DNA of 64,000 nt from Rummeliibacillus suwonensis (GCF_007896435.1 NZ_VCBL01000001.1:1981068-2045067), one strand, 5' to 3'; counted from the stretch's first letter, positions 18,943-27,669 are shown. The notes: a model not told the origin generated them from the sequence alone. Program-made: numbers and translations.

Positions 18943-19214
18943 CGAAAATTCCCTTTCTTTTTTACTAAATCTTATTTAAACAGTTGTTATCGATTCATAA
19001 ATCGATCCCCATATATCATATGACAATTCTTTTTATGATTCTACCAATCATTTCTCCTGTAACTTAACTGACAGGCCCAATTCTTTCACGTACAATTTTA
19101 TCGGACCATCCAATCCAGCGTTTAGATAAAATAGACGAACTTTCTCCAATTATTTTTACTTTATGACAGCATGATTGTTATAATATTTACATAGTAGAAA
19201 AGGAGGAGAAAGTC

Positions 19215-20252
19215 ATATTCACAGGAATCTATTTATTGTTAGCTATTGTCATAATCATTGCATTGATTTTTACGCTTACGAATGGATTACATGATGCAAG
19301 TTCAGTTGTTGCAACGATGATTGCTTGTAAAGCTGCTAGTCCAGTCCAAGCGATATTGATTGCTTCCATTTTTGGTCTACTAGGTGTCTTTTTTAGTGGA
19401 AATCAAGTTGCCGATACTGTATCAGCTATCATAAAAGTTTCTCCTAGCATTAATCTTATACATATATTAATCGCTTCACTTTTAGGTGCAGTAGTTTGGA
19501 ACATCGTCACTTGGAGAATCGGCATTCCTTCCAGTTCAACACATGCTCTTGTTGGCGGCCTTATCGGAGCAGCTTGGATAGCAAATGGGCCCGATAGCAT
19601 TTTATGGGGCGTATCTGAGCTATTTTCAGGTAATCATCAAGTGGTTGGGATCATGAAGGTTATCGTCTCACTTATTTTTTCACCAGTTCTAGGTTTCAGC
19701 ATTGCATATGTGATTCAAAAAATTTCTATGTTGCTGTTAAGAAATGCTAAATTCAGCATTAATCATACCATCAATAAGTTGCAGTGGATTGTGGCGGCAG
19801 CACTCGCATTCAGCCACGGAGCCAATGATTCTCAGAAAATAACCGGACTGATTTCACTAGCACTAATATCTGCTGGTGTCGTGAATTCACACGCTGTTCC
19901 ACCTTTTATAAAAATAGCCATTGGTTTGATCATGTTTCTCGGTACCGCATTAGGCGGATGGAAAATAATGAAAACAATAGGAAACAAAATATATGATCTC
20001 AGACCTATTCACAGTTTGAATTCCATGATATCTTCTGGGACCTCTATTCTGTTTGCTACCTTTACTGGTGCTCCAGTTTCCACAACACATGTAGTTGTAG
20101 GTGGGATTATGGGTGTAGGTTCAGCAGATGAATATCGAATGGTCAATTGGAACATAGGGAAGGAAATAGTGACTGCCTGGTTTATAACCATTCCATGTTC
20201 TGCTATAGCTTCTAGCATTATCTACTTTTTAATAAATGGGGTGATTTTCTAA
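19215..20252 (+). CDS. pit: PiT-type low-affinity inorganic phosphate permease
   Basis: A transporter of about 345 residues with two PiT repeats: TNGLHDASSVVATMIA near the N-terminus and SHGANDSQKITGLISLA near the middle, plus the GIPSSSTHALVGGLIGA and APVSTTHVVVGGIMGVG loops. These families move phosphate (often as a metal complex) with H+ or Na+. The frame has no ATG near its start. AGGAGG at 19201 is 8 nt before an in-frame ATA at 19215, and the first TTG (19236) is about 30 nt away. I therefore take ATA as the start, giving FTGIYLLLAIV as the first residues. The stop overlaps the next start (TAATG). Confidence 0.88.
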   Translation: MFTGIYLLLAIVIIIALIFTLTNGLHDASSVVATMIACKAASPVQAILIASIFGLLGVFFSGNQVADTVSAIIKVSPSINLIHILIASLLGAVVWNIVTWRIGIPSSSTHALVGGLIGAAWIANGPDSILWGVSELFSGNHQVVGIMKVIVSLIFSPVLGFSIAYVIQKISMLLLRNAKFSINHTINKLQWIVAAALAFSHGANDSQKITGLISLALISAGVVNSHAVPPFIKIAIGLIMFLGTALGGWKIMKTIGNKIYDLRPIHSLNSMISSGTSILFATFTGAPVSTTHVVVGGIMGVGSADEYRMVNWNIGKEIVTAWFITIPCSAIASSIIYFLINGVIF

Positions 20253-20875
20253 TGAAAGAGAATAATTTTTTTGATAAAATATTCCCTAAAAAATATAATT
20301 TCTATTCCTTGCTTTTAGCTCAAAGTAAAACAAATTATGAAGTCATTCATACTCTGGACAAGTGGATCAAGGATAGAGACGAGTCCGGTGCTAATGAGTT
20401 GTTTATTAAGAAAAAAGAGGCAGATAAAATACGGCTTCAGCTTGAGCATGATCTTATAGAAGCATTCGTCACTCCTTTTGACAGGCAAGATCTATACTCC
20501 ATTTCTGTGGAAATGAACAAAATAAGTGACTGTTCTATATCCATCTTTAAAACCATTAAATCTTTAAACATCGAAGCAGATTCTACAATAATAGGAATGT
20601 CTAGCCTATTAAGCCAAGGAGCTATAGAACTTAATGAGGCCATTTTAATTTTAGAGAAAAATCCCGCTGAATCCCAAAGTAGAATTGAAGAAATTAGAAT
20701 CGCACAAAAATCAATGGAAGATATCTATATTTCAGGTTTATCAGAACTTTTCATAAATAAAGATTCAATTACCATTTTAAAATATAGAGAAGTATATAAT
20801 GTTTTAAAAGAAGCGGCCATATTACTTGGAGATACAGTAGATATATACCACAGAATTTGTGTTAGAGTGATTTAA
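20252..20875 (+). CDS. DUF47/PhoU-like phosphate-transport accessory protein
   Basis: A 207-residue, all-helical soluble protein of the DUF47 (YkaA, PhoU-like) family, which regulates the PiT permease encoded just upstream. Recognisable: helical core with FIKKKEADKIRLQLEHDLIE and AFVTPFDRQDLYSISVEMN, the DUF47 signature region. Its ATG shares one base with the pit stop (TAATG), so expression is coupled. The stop codon lies within the 9-bp target duplication of an RE-A element. Confidence 0.88.
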   Translation: MKENNFFDKIFPKKYNFYSLLLAQSKTNYEVIHTLDKWIKDRDESGANELFIKKKEADKIRLQLEHDLIEAFVTPFDRQDLYSISVEMNKISDCSISIFKTIKSLNIEADSTIIGMSSLLSQGAIELNEAILILEKNPAESQSRIEEIRIAQKSMEDIYISGLSELFINKDSITILKYREVYNVLKEAAILLGDTVDIYHRICVRVI

Positions 20876-20880
20876 AATAT

Positions 20881-21201
20881 CAGGTGTGTTGATGGTCCAT
20901 TTTCTTCACAAAAAAGAGTATATTCGCTGATTTCCGCTACGGCTTATACGCTTTTCTCGTGATTTATTCTCTCTTCTCATGGGTGGATTTGCTCTTTTCG
21001 AGGGTTTATTTGCTCTTTCTGAGGATTTATTCGCTCCCTCGGAAGGGTTATTCGCTCTCTCAGGAGTTTTATTTGCCCTTTTCGAGAGGTTATTCGCTCT
21101 CTCAGGATTTATTTGCTCTTTCGGAAGGGTTATTCGCTCTTTCCGAGACTTTATTTGCTCTCTGCGGGACATTGACTTAACTTTCTGAATCAACACGCCT
21201 G
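20881..21201 (+). mobile_element. RE-A element with internal 21-bp tandem repeats
   Basis: Ends CAGGTGTGTTGAT and the inverse of CAGGCGTGTTGATT; 9-bp duplication TTAAAATAT (20872-20880, 21202-21210). The normal GC-rich middle is replaced by degenerate 21-bp units such as GTTTATTTGCTCTTTCGGAG. Inserted immediately after the DUF47 gene. Confidence 0.88.
20985..21175 (+). repeat. Degenerate 21-bp tandem repeat
   Basis: About nine units built on TTATTYGCTCTYTCNGAGG. Since 21 is a multiple of three, frames on both strands read as seven-residue repeats. Directly adjacent head-to-tail units without constant spacers, so not a CRISPR. Confidence 0.8.
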
Positions 21202-21286
21202 TTAAAATATTGATGATCCTTTATGCTACTCCTGCACGAATATCAGCTAAACAATATGTACTTTTGTTATTTTGTTTTACTCCTCA

Positions 21287-21318
21287 CAAAAAAAGCTTAC
21301 CTATGGGCAAGCTTTTTT
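21287..21318 (-). terminator. Terminator of ypjP
   Basis: On the minus strand AAAAAAGCTTGCC pairs with GGTAAGCTTTTTTT around a CATA loop. It overlaps the ypjP stop codon by two bases. Confidence 0.85.
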
Positions 21319-21910
21319 ATGACAACCATTTAGGCGGAGTATTTTTCGACCAATAGATTTCTCCTAAATCATAGTGTGAAGCGAATTGGTCTGTATATGT
21401 GTGATAATGGAAATTATAATAATATCCGTCGAATGGTCGATTTTCTGTACGTACATGAAAACGGATCACATCTTTGCCAGTGGATGCATTGTAGATATGA
21501 AACATTTTTTCTGAGTAGTTACCACTTGGTTTTTCAGTGATTGCTAAATTTTTCATTTCTTCTTGATTGACATTGTCTAAAGTCATGTGAATAACTTCTT
21601 CGATTTTTGGAAAGATAATATTGTCAAATTCGTTACTAATCTTTGGGCCAATTTTACTGCCGAATTTCACGTAGGCTTGTTCTTTCGCTTGCGCTAAAAC
21701 GGCTTCAGATACTGCTTCAGCATCCTCTGCTTCATGAACTTGAACTGTATCTATGTAATTTTCAGTTGCTGTCGACTGCTTGGAAAGTTGAGTTCTATGG
21801 TTATTATTGTGTTCTAATAAGTTTTCCCATATAGCATGACTTGGTGTGATGAGTCCAAGTGTCAAAACGGCGACTGTTGAAACTAATAGTTTTTGAAGCC
21901 AATTTTTCAT
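21317..21910 (-). CDS. ypjP: YpjP family exported protein
   Basis: A 197-residue protein with signal peptide (about 1-27, ending PSHA). The C-terminal two thirds match YpjP: YVKFGSKIGPKISNEFDNII, MFHIYNASTGKDVIRFHV and HYDLGEIYWSKNTPPKWLS. Function unknown; in Bacillus it often lies near thyA/dfrA, which are about 6 kb away here. ATG 21910 is preferred over ATG 21916, because AGGTGA is 7 nt before the former and too close to the latter. Confidence 0.9.
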   Translation of the reverse strand: MKNWLQKLLVSTVAVLTLGLITPSHAIWENLLEHNNNHRTQLSKQSTATENYIDTVQVHEAEDAEAVSEAVLAQAKEQAYVKFGSKIGPKISNEFDNIIFPKIEEVIHMTLDNVNQEEMKNLAITEKPSGNYSEKMFHIYNASTGKDVIRFHVRTENRPFDGYYYNFHYHTYTDQFASHYDLGEIYWSKNTPPKWLS

Positions 21911-22059
21911 AACCATCTCACCTACTTTTGAACATTTTTTTACATCTCTTATATACTAGATACGAAATTTGTAAGTAAAGGTTTCATCTTTAGGTAAATC
22001 ATTGTACAATAATGTAGAAGTAATTTGTTCGTTTTTGTACAAGAAGGAGGGCAACTTTA

Positions 22060-22131
22060 ATGTCAATTGCAATCGGTATTGGATTTTTACTGCTATTATT
22101 CTATTTAATGTCTCTTTGTATTACAGACTAA
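22060..22131 (+). CDS. 23-residue hydrophobic peptide
   Basis: ATG 22060 has a near-perfect SD (AAGGAGG, 9-nt spacing). The peptide is MSIAIGIGFLLLLFYLMSLC followed by ITD: essentially a single membrane span. A hairpin with a T-run follows at 22151. The good SD, the lone gene layout and the terminator support expression. It may be a small membrane regulator; no family recognised. It is divergent from ypjP. Confidence 0.55.
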   Translation: MSIAIGIGFLLLLFYLMSLCITD

Positions 22132-22150
22132 AACAATCCATTATATGATG

Positions 22151-22192
22151 GCAAGAGCTATGGGAACTTCTCTCATAGTTCTTCTTTTTTTC
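22151..22192 (+). terminator. Terminator after the 23-residue peptide gene
   Basis: AAGAGCTATG pairs with CATAGTTCTT (one G-U) followed by CTTTTTTTC. Confidence 0.7.
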
Positions 22193-22284
22193 TGCAATTA
22201 ATGGCCAGTAAAATCAATTACTTCAAGACTCCAGTAAAAAAGCAGCAGATAAGTAAGGAATCCATTCCCGGTAGATTCAAGCTC

Positions 22285-22345
22285 ATCCCTTATAAGAGAT
22301 GAAGAAAATCTTCACAAGATGGAGTTTCACTTTATCAACTCGTGA
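22285..22345 (-). repeat. Decayed RE-C fragment
   Basis: ATGAAGAAAATCTTCAC and GATGGAGTTTCACTTTATC are the left end of RE-C in reverse orientation; the remainder is missing. Confidence 0.45.
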
Positions 22346-22363
22346 TAATAATAGCTGACAGTC

Positions 22364-22981
22364 TTAGTTCGCAATACTAATAGATTGGTGAATATATTTT
22401 GGATCTAGCAATGTTTTCATAATAAAATTTGCAACATCCGCCCTCGCTATACTTTTCCCCCTTTCAGGGATCCCCTCTACTGCCTCTCGATAGTTTCCAA
22501 TCGGTGCATCATCGGTCAACCCCATTGGTCTAATGATTGTATAGTCCAGATTATAATGGACAATTGTGTCAACAGCATGTCGATGATCCATTAATGGATA
22601 TTTCAATGTTTTCATCATCATCTTACCAGAAATCCCTGGAATCTCTCCATCAATACCAGCAGAAGCTACATAAATGATTCGTTTTATCTGATGTTTTTGC
22701 ATTCCAAACGCAATATTTTCCACCATTCTCCCTAACTCCGTTGATTTCTTCAGTCCTTTGCTAGAAGCTAGGCAAGAGATAACAGCGTGCTGTCCTTTAA
22801 TCGCAGCAGCCACATCATCTGCCTGTAAAGCATTGCCATGATAAATATGTAAAAATGGGTGTGAAATTTGTAGTTTTGAAGGCGTACGGACAAATGCTGT
22901 AACTTTCATCCCTTGTTGAAGGGCTAATTTCACTACATGTTGTCCAACTCCACCAGATGCTCCAAAAACAACAAGCTTCAT
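22364..22981 (-). CDS. NAD(P)-binding Rossmann protein (NmrA/YwnB-like)
   Basis: A 205-residue atypical short-chain dehydrogenase. GASGGVGQHVVKLAL at 8-22 is the NAD(P) loop, followed by FVRTPSKL and the strand KRIIYVASAGIDGE. It lacks the YxxxK catalytic pair of classical SDRs, as in NmrA-like sensors and SDR_a5 enzymes, so it may bind a cofactor for sensing or reduce a small ketone or flavin. ATG 22981 follows AAGGAGTTGATCAA. Monocistronic; followed by a decayed RE-C. Confidence 0.85.
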   Translation of the reverse strand: MKLVVFGASGGVGQHVVKLALQQGMKVTAFVRTPSKLQISHPFLHIYHGNALQADDVAAAIKGQHAVISCLASSKGLKKSTELGRMVENIAFGMQKHQIKRIIYVASAGIDGEIPGISGKMMMKTLKYPLMDHRHAVDTIVHYNLDYTIIRPMGLTDDAPIGNYREAVEGIPERGKSIARADVANFIMKTLLDPKYIHQSISIAN

Positions 22982-22998
22982 TTGATCAACTCCTTTTC

Positions 22999-23348
22999 AT
23001 TTATCCCGCTTTAACGGGCAGTAAGACCCCCATCACAAGATTTAGAAAGAAACGAGAAAGATAGATGGGGGAACAACTGCCCGTAAAAGTCCGATTGGTT
23101 CAACTAACCATCAGTGGGGATGAAGAAAACCCCCACTGATGGAGTTTCACTTTATCCCGCTTTAACGGGCAGTAAGACCCCCAAGATTTAGAGAGAAACG
23201 AGAAAGATAGATGGAGGGCAACTGCCGCATGCGTCCAATTGATTTGGGTCAACAAGATGCTGCCGCAGGACGTGGCGCTTTTCACTTTCGTTCCTCTAGC
23301 CCAGTGGGGATGAAGAAAACCCCTACTGATGGAAGCTTCACTCTATTA
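22999..23348 (-). repeat. Two RE-C repeats in tandem
   Basis: A short form (22999-23155) without the hairpin module and a long, partly altered form (23150-23348) lie head-to-tail in reverse orientation, sharing TTTATCCCGC at the junction. They lie upstream of the YwnB-like gene. From 23349 to 23530 I see no gene. Confidence 0.8.
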
Positions 23349-23530
23349 TAGCGAAAAGAAGAAGTTATTTTCATGTATAGAAAGATTTACTTATTCAAAA
23401 ATTTTTACCACCATATGTCATCCAACGAAAACTTATGAATATGCCAATTCGGACTTTAACCTTGGAAAAACAAATATGATTGATCAGCAGTATTTGAAGA
23501 ATAGTAAAAATACCGCCATTAGTAAAACAA

Positions 23531-23566
23531 AAAAGACCTGCGACAAAAATCCGATCGCAAGTCTTC
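23531..23566 (-). terminator. Terminator of the YpiP-type gene
   Basis: On the minus strand AAGACTTGCGA pairs with TCGCAGGTCTT, then TTTTTG. Confidence 0.85.
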
Positions 23567-23568
23567 AG

Positions 23569-24354
23569 TCATTCAATAACACCATAATGAAACTTGGCAT
23601 TTAAACGAATATCACGTTTAAAATGATAATGCTCAAATAGAGAGGAACGAAAATGTGCTTTTAAAACTACTCGCTTCTTTGCTACCCGTTTTGCTTCTGC
23701 GACCCATTCATCTGTCAATTGTTCATGCAAACCTGCAAACCTTAAAGGTGCAAAGTTCGTTGACTCTTCGATCGTTTCCTCAAACATAGGATCCATATAT
23801 ACCACATCAAATGATTGATCCGGCTGTTTCTTCAGATAATCAATCGCAATAGCGGGAACAACGATAATTCTTTGCATGCATTTTAACAATGGTAATTCTG
23901 TAATATCATAATTTTGCATACCTTCACGAACAATAAATGCAATATTAGGATTGCCTTCACACCCAACAACTTTTCCAGTTTCTCCAACAGCAAAAGCGGC
24001 TAACATGCTATCTGAACCAATGCCTAGTGTACAGTCGAGTACCGAATCACCTTTTTTCAGATTCATAGCATTTAAAAAGGGATCGTGTTCCCCTCTTGCA
24101 ACTCGCTTCAAACGAAATGCCGCAGAACTTGGATGAAAGAAAAATGGTTTTTCTATTCCGTATGGATAATATTCATACCGATTTTTACCTGCCACAATAA
24201 CGTTTGACTTTTCAAACTGCGCTATCTTTTTGACAGATCTTTTGCGTCTTTCTACAAAAGGAACATGTAGTGACTGGCAAGCCCTTTCAGCTAATTGTTG
24301 TGAAGTGGGATCAGGACGCCCAGCCGTTGTAACAAGCGTTTTTAATCGGCACAT
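23569..24354 (-). CDS. ypiP: Class I SAM-dependent methyltransferase (YpiP)
   Basis: A 261-residue protein related to Bacillus YpiP and to the RsmJ-like DUF548 group. The SAM pocket is LDCTLGIGSDSMLAAFAVG around 108-126, followed by the acidic loop VVGCEGNP, and the motif IV DVVYMDPMFEE around 182-192 resembles the DPPY/DPMF of base methyltransferases. The first 60 residues (TTAGRPDPTSQQLAERACQS) form a small N-terminal domain. The substrate, perhaps RNA, is not established. ATG 24354 overlaps the end of the brxA gene by 13 bp, so the two are coupled. Confidence 0.82.
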   Translation of the reverse strand: MCRLKTLVTTAGRPDPTSQQLAERACQSLHVPFVERRKRSVKKIAQFEKSNVIVAGKNRYEYYPYGIEKPFFFHPSSAAFRLKRVARGEHDPFLNAMNLKKGDSVLDCTLGIGSDSMLAAFAVGETGKVVGCEGNPNIAFIVREGMQNYDITELPLLKCMQRIIVVPAIAIDYLKKQPDQSFDVVYMDPMFEETIEESTNFAPLRFAGLHEQLTDEWVAEAKRVAKKRVVLKAHFRSSLFEHYHFKRDIRLNAKFHYGVIE

Positions 24355-24779
24355 ACTTGGTCAAGAACACCTGCTAAATGATCACGAACTTGTTCCATCG
24401 CAAAGCCTTCGATTTGTTCACGTGGAATAAAATAGGCTAAATTGCCATCTTTCCAAATCGCTATAGATGGTGAACTTGCTGGTATCTCTTCAAAAAAGCT
24501 ACGCATTTGCGCAGTTGCTTCACGGTCCTGCCCTGCAAAAACAGTAACCAAATGATCTGGTTTATGTTCTGTCTGTGCAATAGCTTCTATTACGGCTGGA
24601 CGAGCAAGACCAGCCGCACAGCCACAGATGGAGTTAATCACGATAAGCGAAGTCCCTTTTGATTCTTGCATATGATCAGCCACTTCATCCACTGTTTTCA
24701 ATTCTGTAAAACCAGCATGAACTAATTCCTCACGCATTGGTTTGACAACACCCTTTATATACTCTTCGTATGCATTCAT
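24342..24779 (-). CDS. brxA: Bacilliredoxin BrxA (YphP family)
   Basis: A 145-residue thioredoxin-like protein that removes bacillithiol from S-bacillithiolated proteins. The redox CGC motif lies in INSICGCAAGLARP near 52-65; FAGQDREATAQMR and SSPSIAIW follow. It is closer to YphP/BrxA than to YqiW/BrxB by the AYEEY start and FIPREQIEG. ATG 24779 has AAAGAGG upstream; an upstream in-frame TTG has no SD. Presence of this gene implies bacillithiol use by the organism. Confidence 0.92.
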   Translation of the reverse strand: MNAYEEYIKGVVKPMREELVHAGFTELKTVDEVADHMQESKGTSLIVINSICGCAAGLARPAVIEAIAQTEHKPDHLVTVFAGQDREATAQMRSFFEEIPASSPSIAIWKDGNLAYFIPREQIEGFAMEQVRDHLAGVLDQVCAD

Positions 24780-25181
24780 GGTTTCAGCCTCTTTCAAATT
24801 TGTTTAAAATCCTTGATACATAAGGTTTTCACTATTTCCATTGTAGCGAGTATTTCAAAGAATTTCATCTTTTTTCTCTCTAAATGTGAGATTTTGGTGA
24901 TTTCCATGTAGGATTTTTTATTCATAAATAGTGTAATGGTCCGTTTATATGCAATATATATTTGTTTAAGCAATGAAATATGTGAATTTTTTCATTCATT
25001 TATATTACAAATTATAAATTTGAATAGCATTTCTTTGTAAGTCAACAATGCTTTTTATTTTCCAAAAAGGTAAAGAGTATCCCTAGACAATAAAAATATA
25101 ATTAAATTCAATGTTTTTTTATTGAAAAACGATAAATTTTGTTTTAAAATCATTTTAAAATTAATTTAATGAGGTGTTTTT
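24780..25181. other. AT-rich intergenic region, no gene seen
   Basis: Divergent 400-bp gap between brxA and the DUF2975 gene, very AT-rich. It must contain both promoters, but I could not single out convincing boxes. Confidence 0.5.
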
Positions 25182-25664
25182 ATGAAACAGGTTACGACAC
25201 TCTTCTTAAAGGTTGCTGTTATTTTTATCGGAATTCCAGTTCTTGTGTTGTGCATCTTTTTGGTGCCTGAGTTAGGGAATGCTACAGCAAAATTCCTTCC
25301 AAAATTTCCTTATATAAAATATCTTGTTTTACTTGTTTTTTATGTATCAGCTATACCTTTTTACTTTGCTTTGTATCAGGCTTTCAAGCTGTTACGCTAT
25401 ATTGACAAAAATAAAGCTTTCTCCGAATTATCTGTAAAAGCTTTAAAGAAAATTAAACACTGCGCCATTACAATTAGTATTTTGCACGTGTTCGTCTTGC
25501 CACTGTTCTATCTCTTTGCCGAGAAGGACGATGCTCCAGGTGTTATCTTTATCGGATTAGGTGTTCCTTTTGCTTCAATGGTTATCGCAGTCTTTGCTGC
25601 TGTTCTTCAAAAGCTGTTAAAAGAAGCGATTGATATAAAATCAGAAAATGATTTAACGGTCTGA
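25182..25664 (+). CDS. DUF2975 membrane protein
   Basis: A 160-residue protein with four hydrophobic segments (about 9-30, 45-70, 95-118, 125-148). DUF2975 proteins are nearly always followed by a small Cro/CI-type regulator, as here. The motif FKLLRYIDKNKAFSELSVKALKKIKHC is the usual intracellular loop. ATG 25182 follows GAGGTG. The gene ends 10 bp before the regulator start. Function unknown; a membrane sensor or antagonist of the HTH protein is plausible. Confidence 0.85.
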   Translation: MKQVTTLFLKVAVIFIGIPVLVLCIFLVPELGNATAKFLPKFPYIKYLVLLVFYVSAIPFYFALYQAFKLLRYIDKNKAFSELSVKALKKIKHCAITISILHVFVLPLFYLFAEKDDAPGVIFIGLGVPFASMVIAVFAAVLQKLLKEAIDIKSENDLTV

Positions 25665-25674
25665 GGTGAATAAG

Positions 25675-25896
25675 ATGGCGATTATTATTAATATTGATGT
25701 GATGCTGGCCAAAAGGAAAATGAGCGTTACAGAACTTTCGGAGAGGGTTGGAATAACAATGGCTAATCTTTCTATATTGAAAAATGGAAAAGCAAAGGCG
25801 ATTCGATTATCAACTTTAGATGCGATTTGTAAAGCTTTAGAATGTCAGCCTGGAGATATTTTGGAATATAAAAATAACGAAGACACTCAAGGATAA
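25675..25896 (+). CDS. Cro/CI-type HTH regulator (YozG-like)
   Basis: A 73-residue XRE-family DNA-binding protein: LAKRKMSVTELSERVGITM forms the first helices and NLSILKNGKAKAIRLSTLDA the recognition helix region, ending CQPGDILEY. Members of this YozG-type group pair with DUF2975 membrane proteins. ATG 25675 follows GAGGTG. Likely autoregulates the two-gene unit. A terminator follows. Confidence 0.92.
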   Translation: MAIIINIDVMLAKRKMSVTELSERVGITMANLSILKNGKAKAIRLSTLDAICKALECQPGDILEYKNNEDTQG

Positions 25897-25929
25897 TAAA
25901 GTATAGAAAACTGCTCCTCTGAAATAACT

Positions 25930-25976
25930 AAAGCCTAATTTCTCAGCTGTAACATCCGATAAATTAGGCTTTTTAT
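25930..25976 (+). terminator. Terminator after the DUF2975-HTH pair
   Basis: AAAGCCTAATTT and AAATTAGGCTTT form a 12-bp stem with a T-run. Confidence 0.85.
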
Positions 25977-26007
25977 ATTTTACGGCAATCAAATTAAAAC
26001 CCCATAT

Positions 26008-26379
26008 CAGGCGTGTTGATTATCCAATTTAATCCATAAAAATAGGGGGATTCGTTGATTGCAGCGAAGGCTTGCTCGCTTTCCTGCGGGCGAATGCTGG
26101 GGGCAACAGGATGTTGGTCACGGAGTCGTTGCCACAGGACGTGGCGCACTACAACTCCGTTCCTTAATCGCTACGCTGCGGGGTCTCATCTATTCGCTTT
26201 TCCCGCGGGACGTTGAATTGGCTTCATCGAATCAACACCGCACGAAGGAAATGCGCATGCATTTTCGAGGAGTCAAGCAAGCCGCAGCGAAGATCTATAT
26301 AAATGGTTTTAAAAATACAGAGTTTTTCGAAAATTGCACTAAATATGTATTCCTAATTTTTGTAAAATCAACACGTGTG
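26008..26379 (+). mobile_element. RE-A, MITE-like element (372 bp)
   Basis: Ends CAGGCGTGTTGATT and the inverse of CACACGTGTTGATT with a perfect 9-bp duplication ACCCCATAT (25999-26007 and 26380-26388). Interior carries the nested module: CGGAGT 26121, GCCAC 26131, GTGGC 26141, ACTCCG 26154. Confidence 0.92.
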
Positions 26380-26440
26380 ACCCCATATAGTAGTTTAAAA
26401 ACACTTGCCACTTTTCACGTAATAAAAAGTATATAAACGA

Positions 26441-26626
26441 TCATCTATCATCATCTAAATCATTATCAAAAAAAGATTTTTTCTTTTCTTCTGTAATTCC
26501 AATCCTTTTCTTCATTGTCTGACCAATTATTGAACTATTAATCCCTTTTCTAACAGCTGATTCTATCACTATATAAAGAATAAATAAGCTAAATAGATAA
26601 ATCACTATAGAGATAAAAGTATTCAT
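26441..26626 (-). CDS. Small single-span membrane protein
   Basis: A 61-residue protein with one membrane segment (about 3-24, ISIVIYLFSLFILYIVIESA) and a charged cytoplasmic tail ending KKKSFFDNDLDDDR. ATG 26626 follows GGGGGAATCG, better than the ATG 13 codons upstream. No family recognised. Confidence 0.6.
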   Translation of the reverse strand: MNTFISIVIYLFSLFILYIVIESAVRKGINSSIIGQTMKKRIGITEEKKKSFFDNDLDDDR

Positions 26627-26805
26627 AACGATTCCCCCATTTACTTTTTCTCTATATTCTACCATAGGATAATCTTATGACAGCTTGAGCTAATTTGCCT
26701 GTATTTCGTTAATTGGAAAATAAAAATGTAGCAATAAAACTATTATCGTTCTTTATGAAACATAAAAAGCGCTTACTATCAGGTGTTATTAAGATATGAT
26801 TTTCA

Positions 26806-27669
26806 TTAGTTATATAAGGAAATTGAAGATAGGCACTCTTTAAGACTGTTTTGAAGAGGAATTAAGTTACTATTAGATTGAACTTTAATGTAAAAACTTT
26901 TTAAAAATGTCTTACAGTTAAAATATAAGAACCAATACTTTTCTGCTTCAATCTGTTCTTTTTGACTTTTTAGTTTTGTCGGTACATTTTGAATCAATGT
27001 TTCTATTTCTTCTTGTTCCAATCCTCTATTTAGCATTTCCATTATAGGTATTAAAATCCTTTCATCTTCATCGTGAGCATAAACACTTGTAGACACAAAT
27101 ATCTTATTCCATAACGTTTTTAGAATATCTAAATAGAACTCCTGATTTATTTTTGGATTTTTTACAAGTTCATCAAAAGCATCAGCAACATGAGCTATAC
27201 TGTGAGCCCATCCTTTTACAGCGATATATCCTCTTAAATCATTTTCTAAGCTAATATAATCGATTAATTTATCCTTTATTTTATATACCATACTTTGGGA
27301 GAGAAAATTATCTTCATTATCCCTGTATAAGATAAGTGCTATTAAAAGAGAAGTAAAGGATCTTGTAAAAACTGTATCAGTCTCAGTTCCTCCAATTCCT
27401 TTAAATAACAAGTCGCTCAAACCTAAATCTAATAATTCAATTAATAGCGCATGCTCAAGTAGATTTTTTTCTATAATCAATTGATAAAAAGAGCCATAAA
27501 TCAATTGGTCTCTAAGTTCACTATCAATTGAACCGATATGTTTAATCATAGATTTAACTATAAAAACCTTATTTTCCTCATTCCAAATCTTTTTCTTGTT
27601 CTGGATCTCCTTTAAAACCTTTTTTAATTCGTTTTCCTTTAAAAGAACTGTATTAGTTAGTAAATTCAT
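26806..27669 (-). CDS. DUF2785 family protein
   Basis: A 287-residue all-helical soluble protein. GYIAVKGWAHSIAHVADAFD around 148-167 and the following acidic YAHDEDERI are the DUF2785 signature, a possible metal or catalytic site because the His and Asp are conserved; the activity is unknown. ATG 27669 follows AGGGGGATC. It lies between a small membrane-protein gene and the AT-rich bacteriocin-like pair; its own AT content is also high, so it may belong to the same acquired segment. Confidence 0.78.
   Translation of the reverse strand: MNLLTNTVLLKENELKKVLKEIQNKKKIWNEENKVFIVKSMIKHIGSIDSELRDQLIYGSFYQLIIEKNLLEHALLIELLDLGLSDLLFKGIGGTETDTVFTRSFTSLLIALILYRDNEDNFLSQSMVYKIKDKLIDYISLENDLRGYIAVKGWAHSIAHVADAFDELVKNPKINQEFYLDILKTLWNKIFVSTSVYAHDEDERILIPIMEMLNRGLEQEEIETLIQNVPTKLKSQKEQIEAEKYWFLYFNCKTFLKSFYIKVQSNSNLIPLQNSLKECLSSISLYN

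Noticed and set aside
20985..21175. Possible CRISPR array
   Set aside because: Units are head-to-tail and degenerate, without unique spacers, and no cas gene is near.
20906..21196. Frames on both strands giving seven-residue repeats
   Set aside because: They follow from a 21-bp tandem repeat inside an RE-A element; no SD or proper start supports a gene.
23329..23604. 91-codon plus-strand frame
   Set aside because: Begins inside RE-C and ends over the terminator and end of the methyltransferase gene; low-complexity Lys/Asn sequence.
24780..25181. Possible riboswitch or leader before the DUF2975 gene
   Set aside because: Only AT-rich sequence, no conserved aptamer core or terminator.
26059..26436. 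125-codon plus-strand frame
   Set aside because: It lies almost wholly inside an RE-A element and similar frames in other copies are not maintained.
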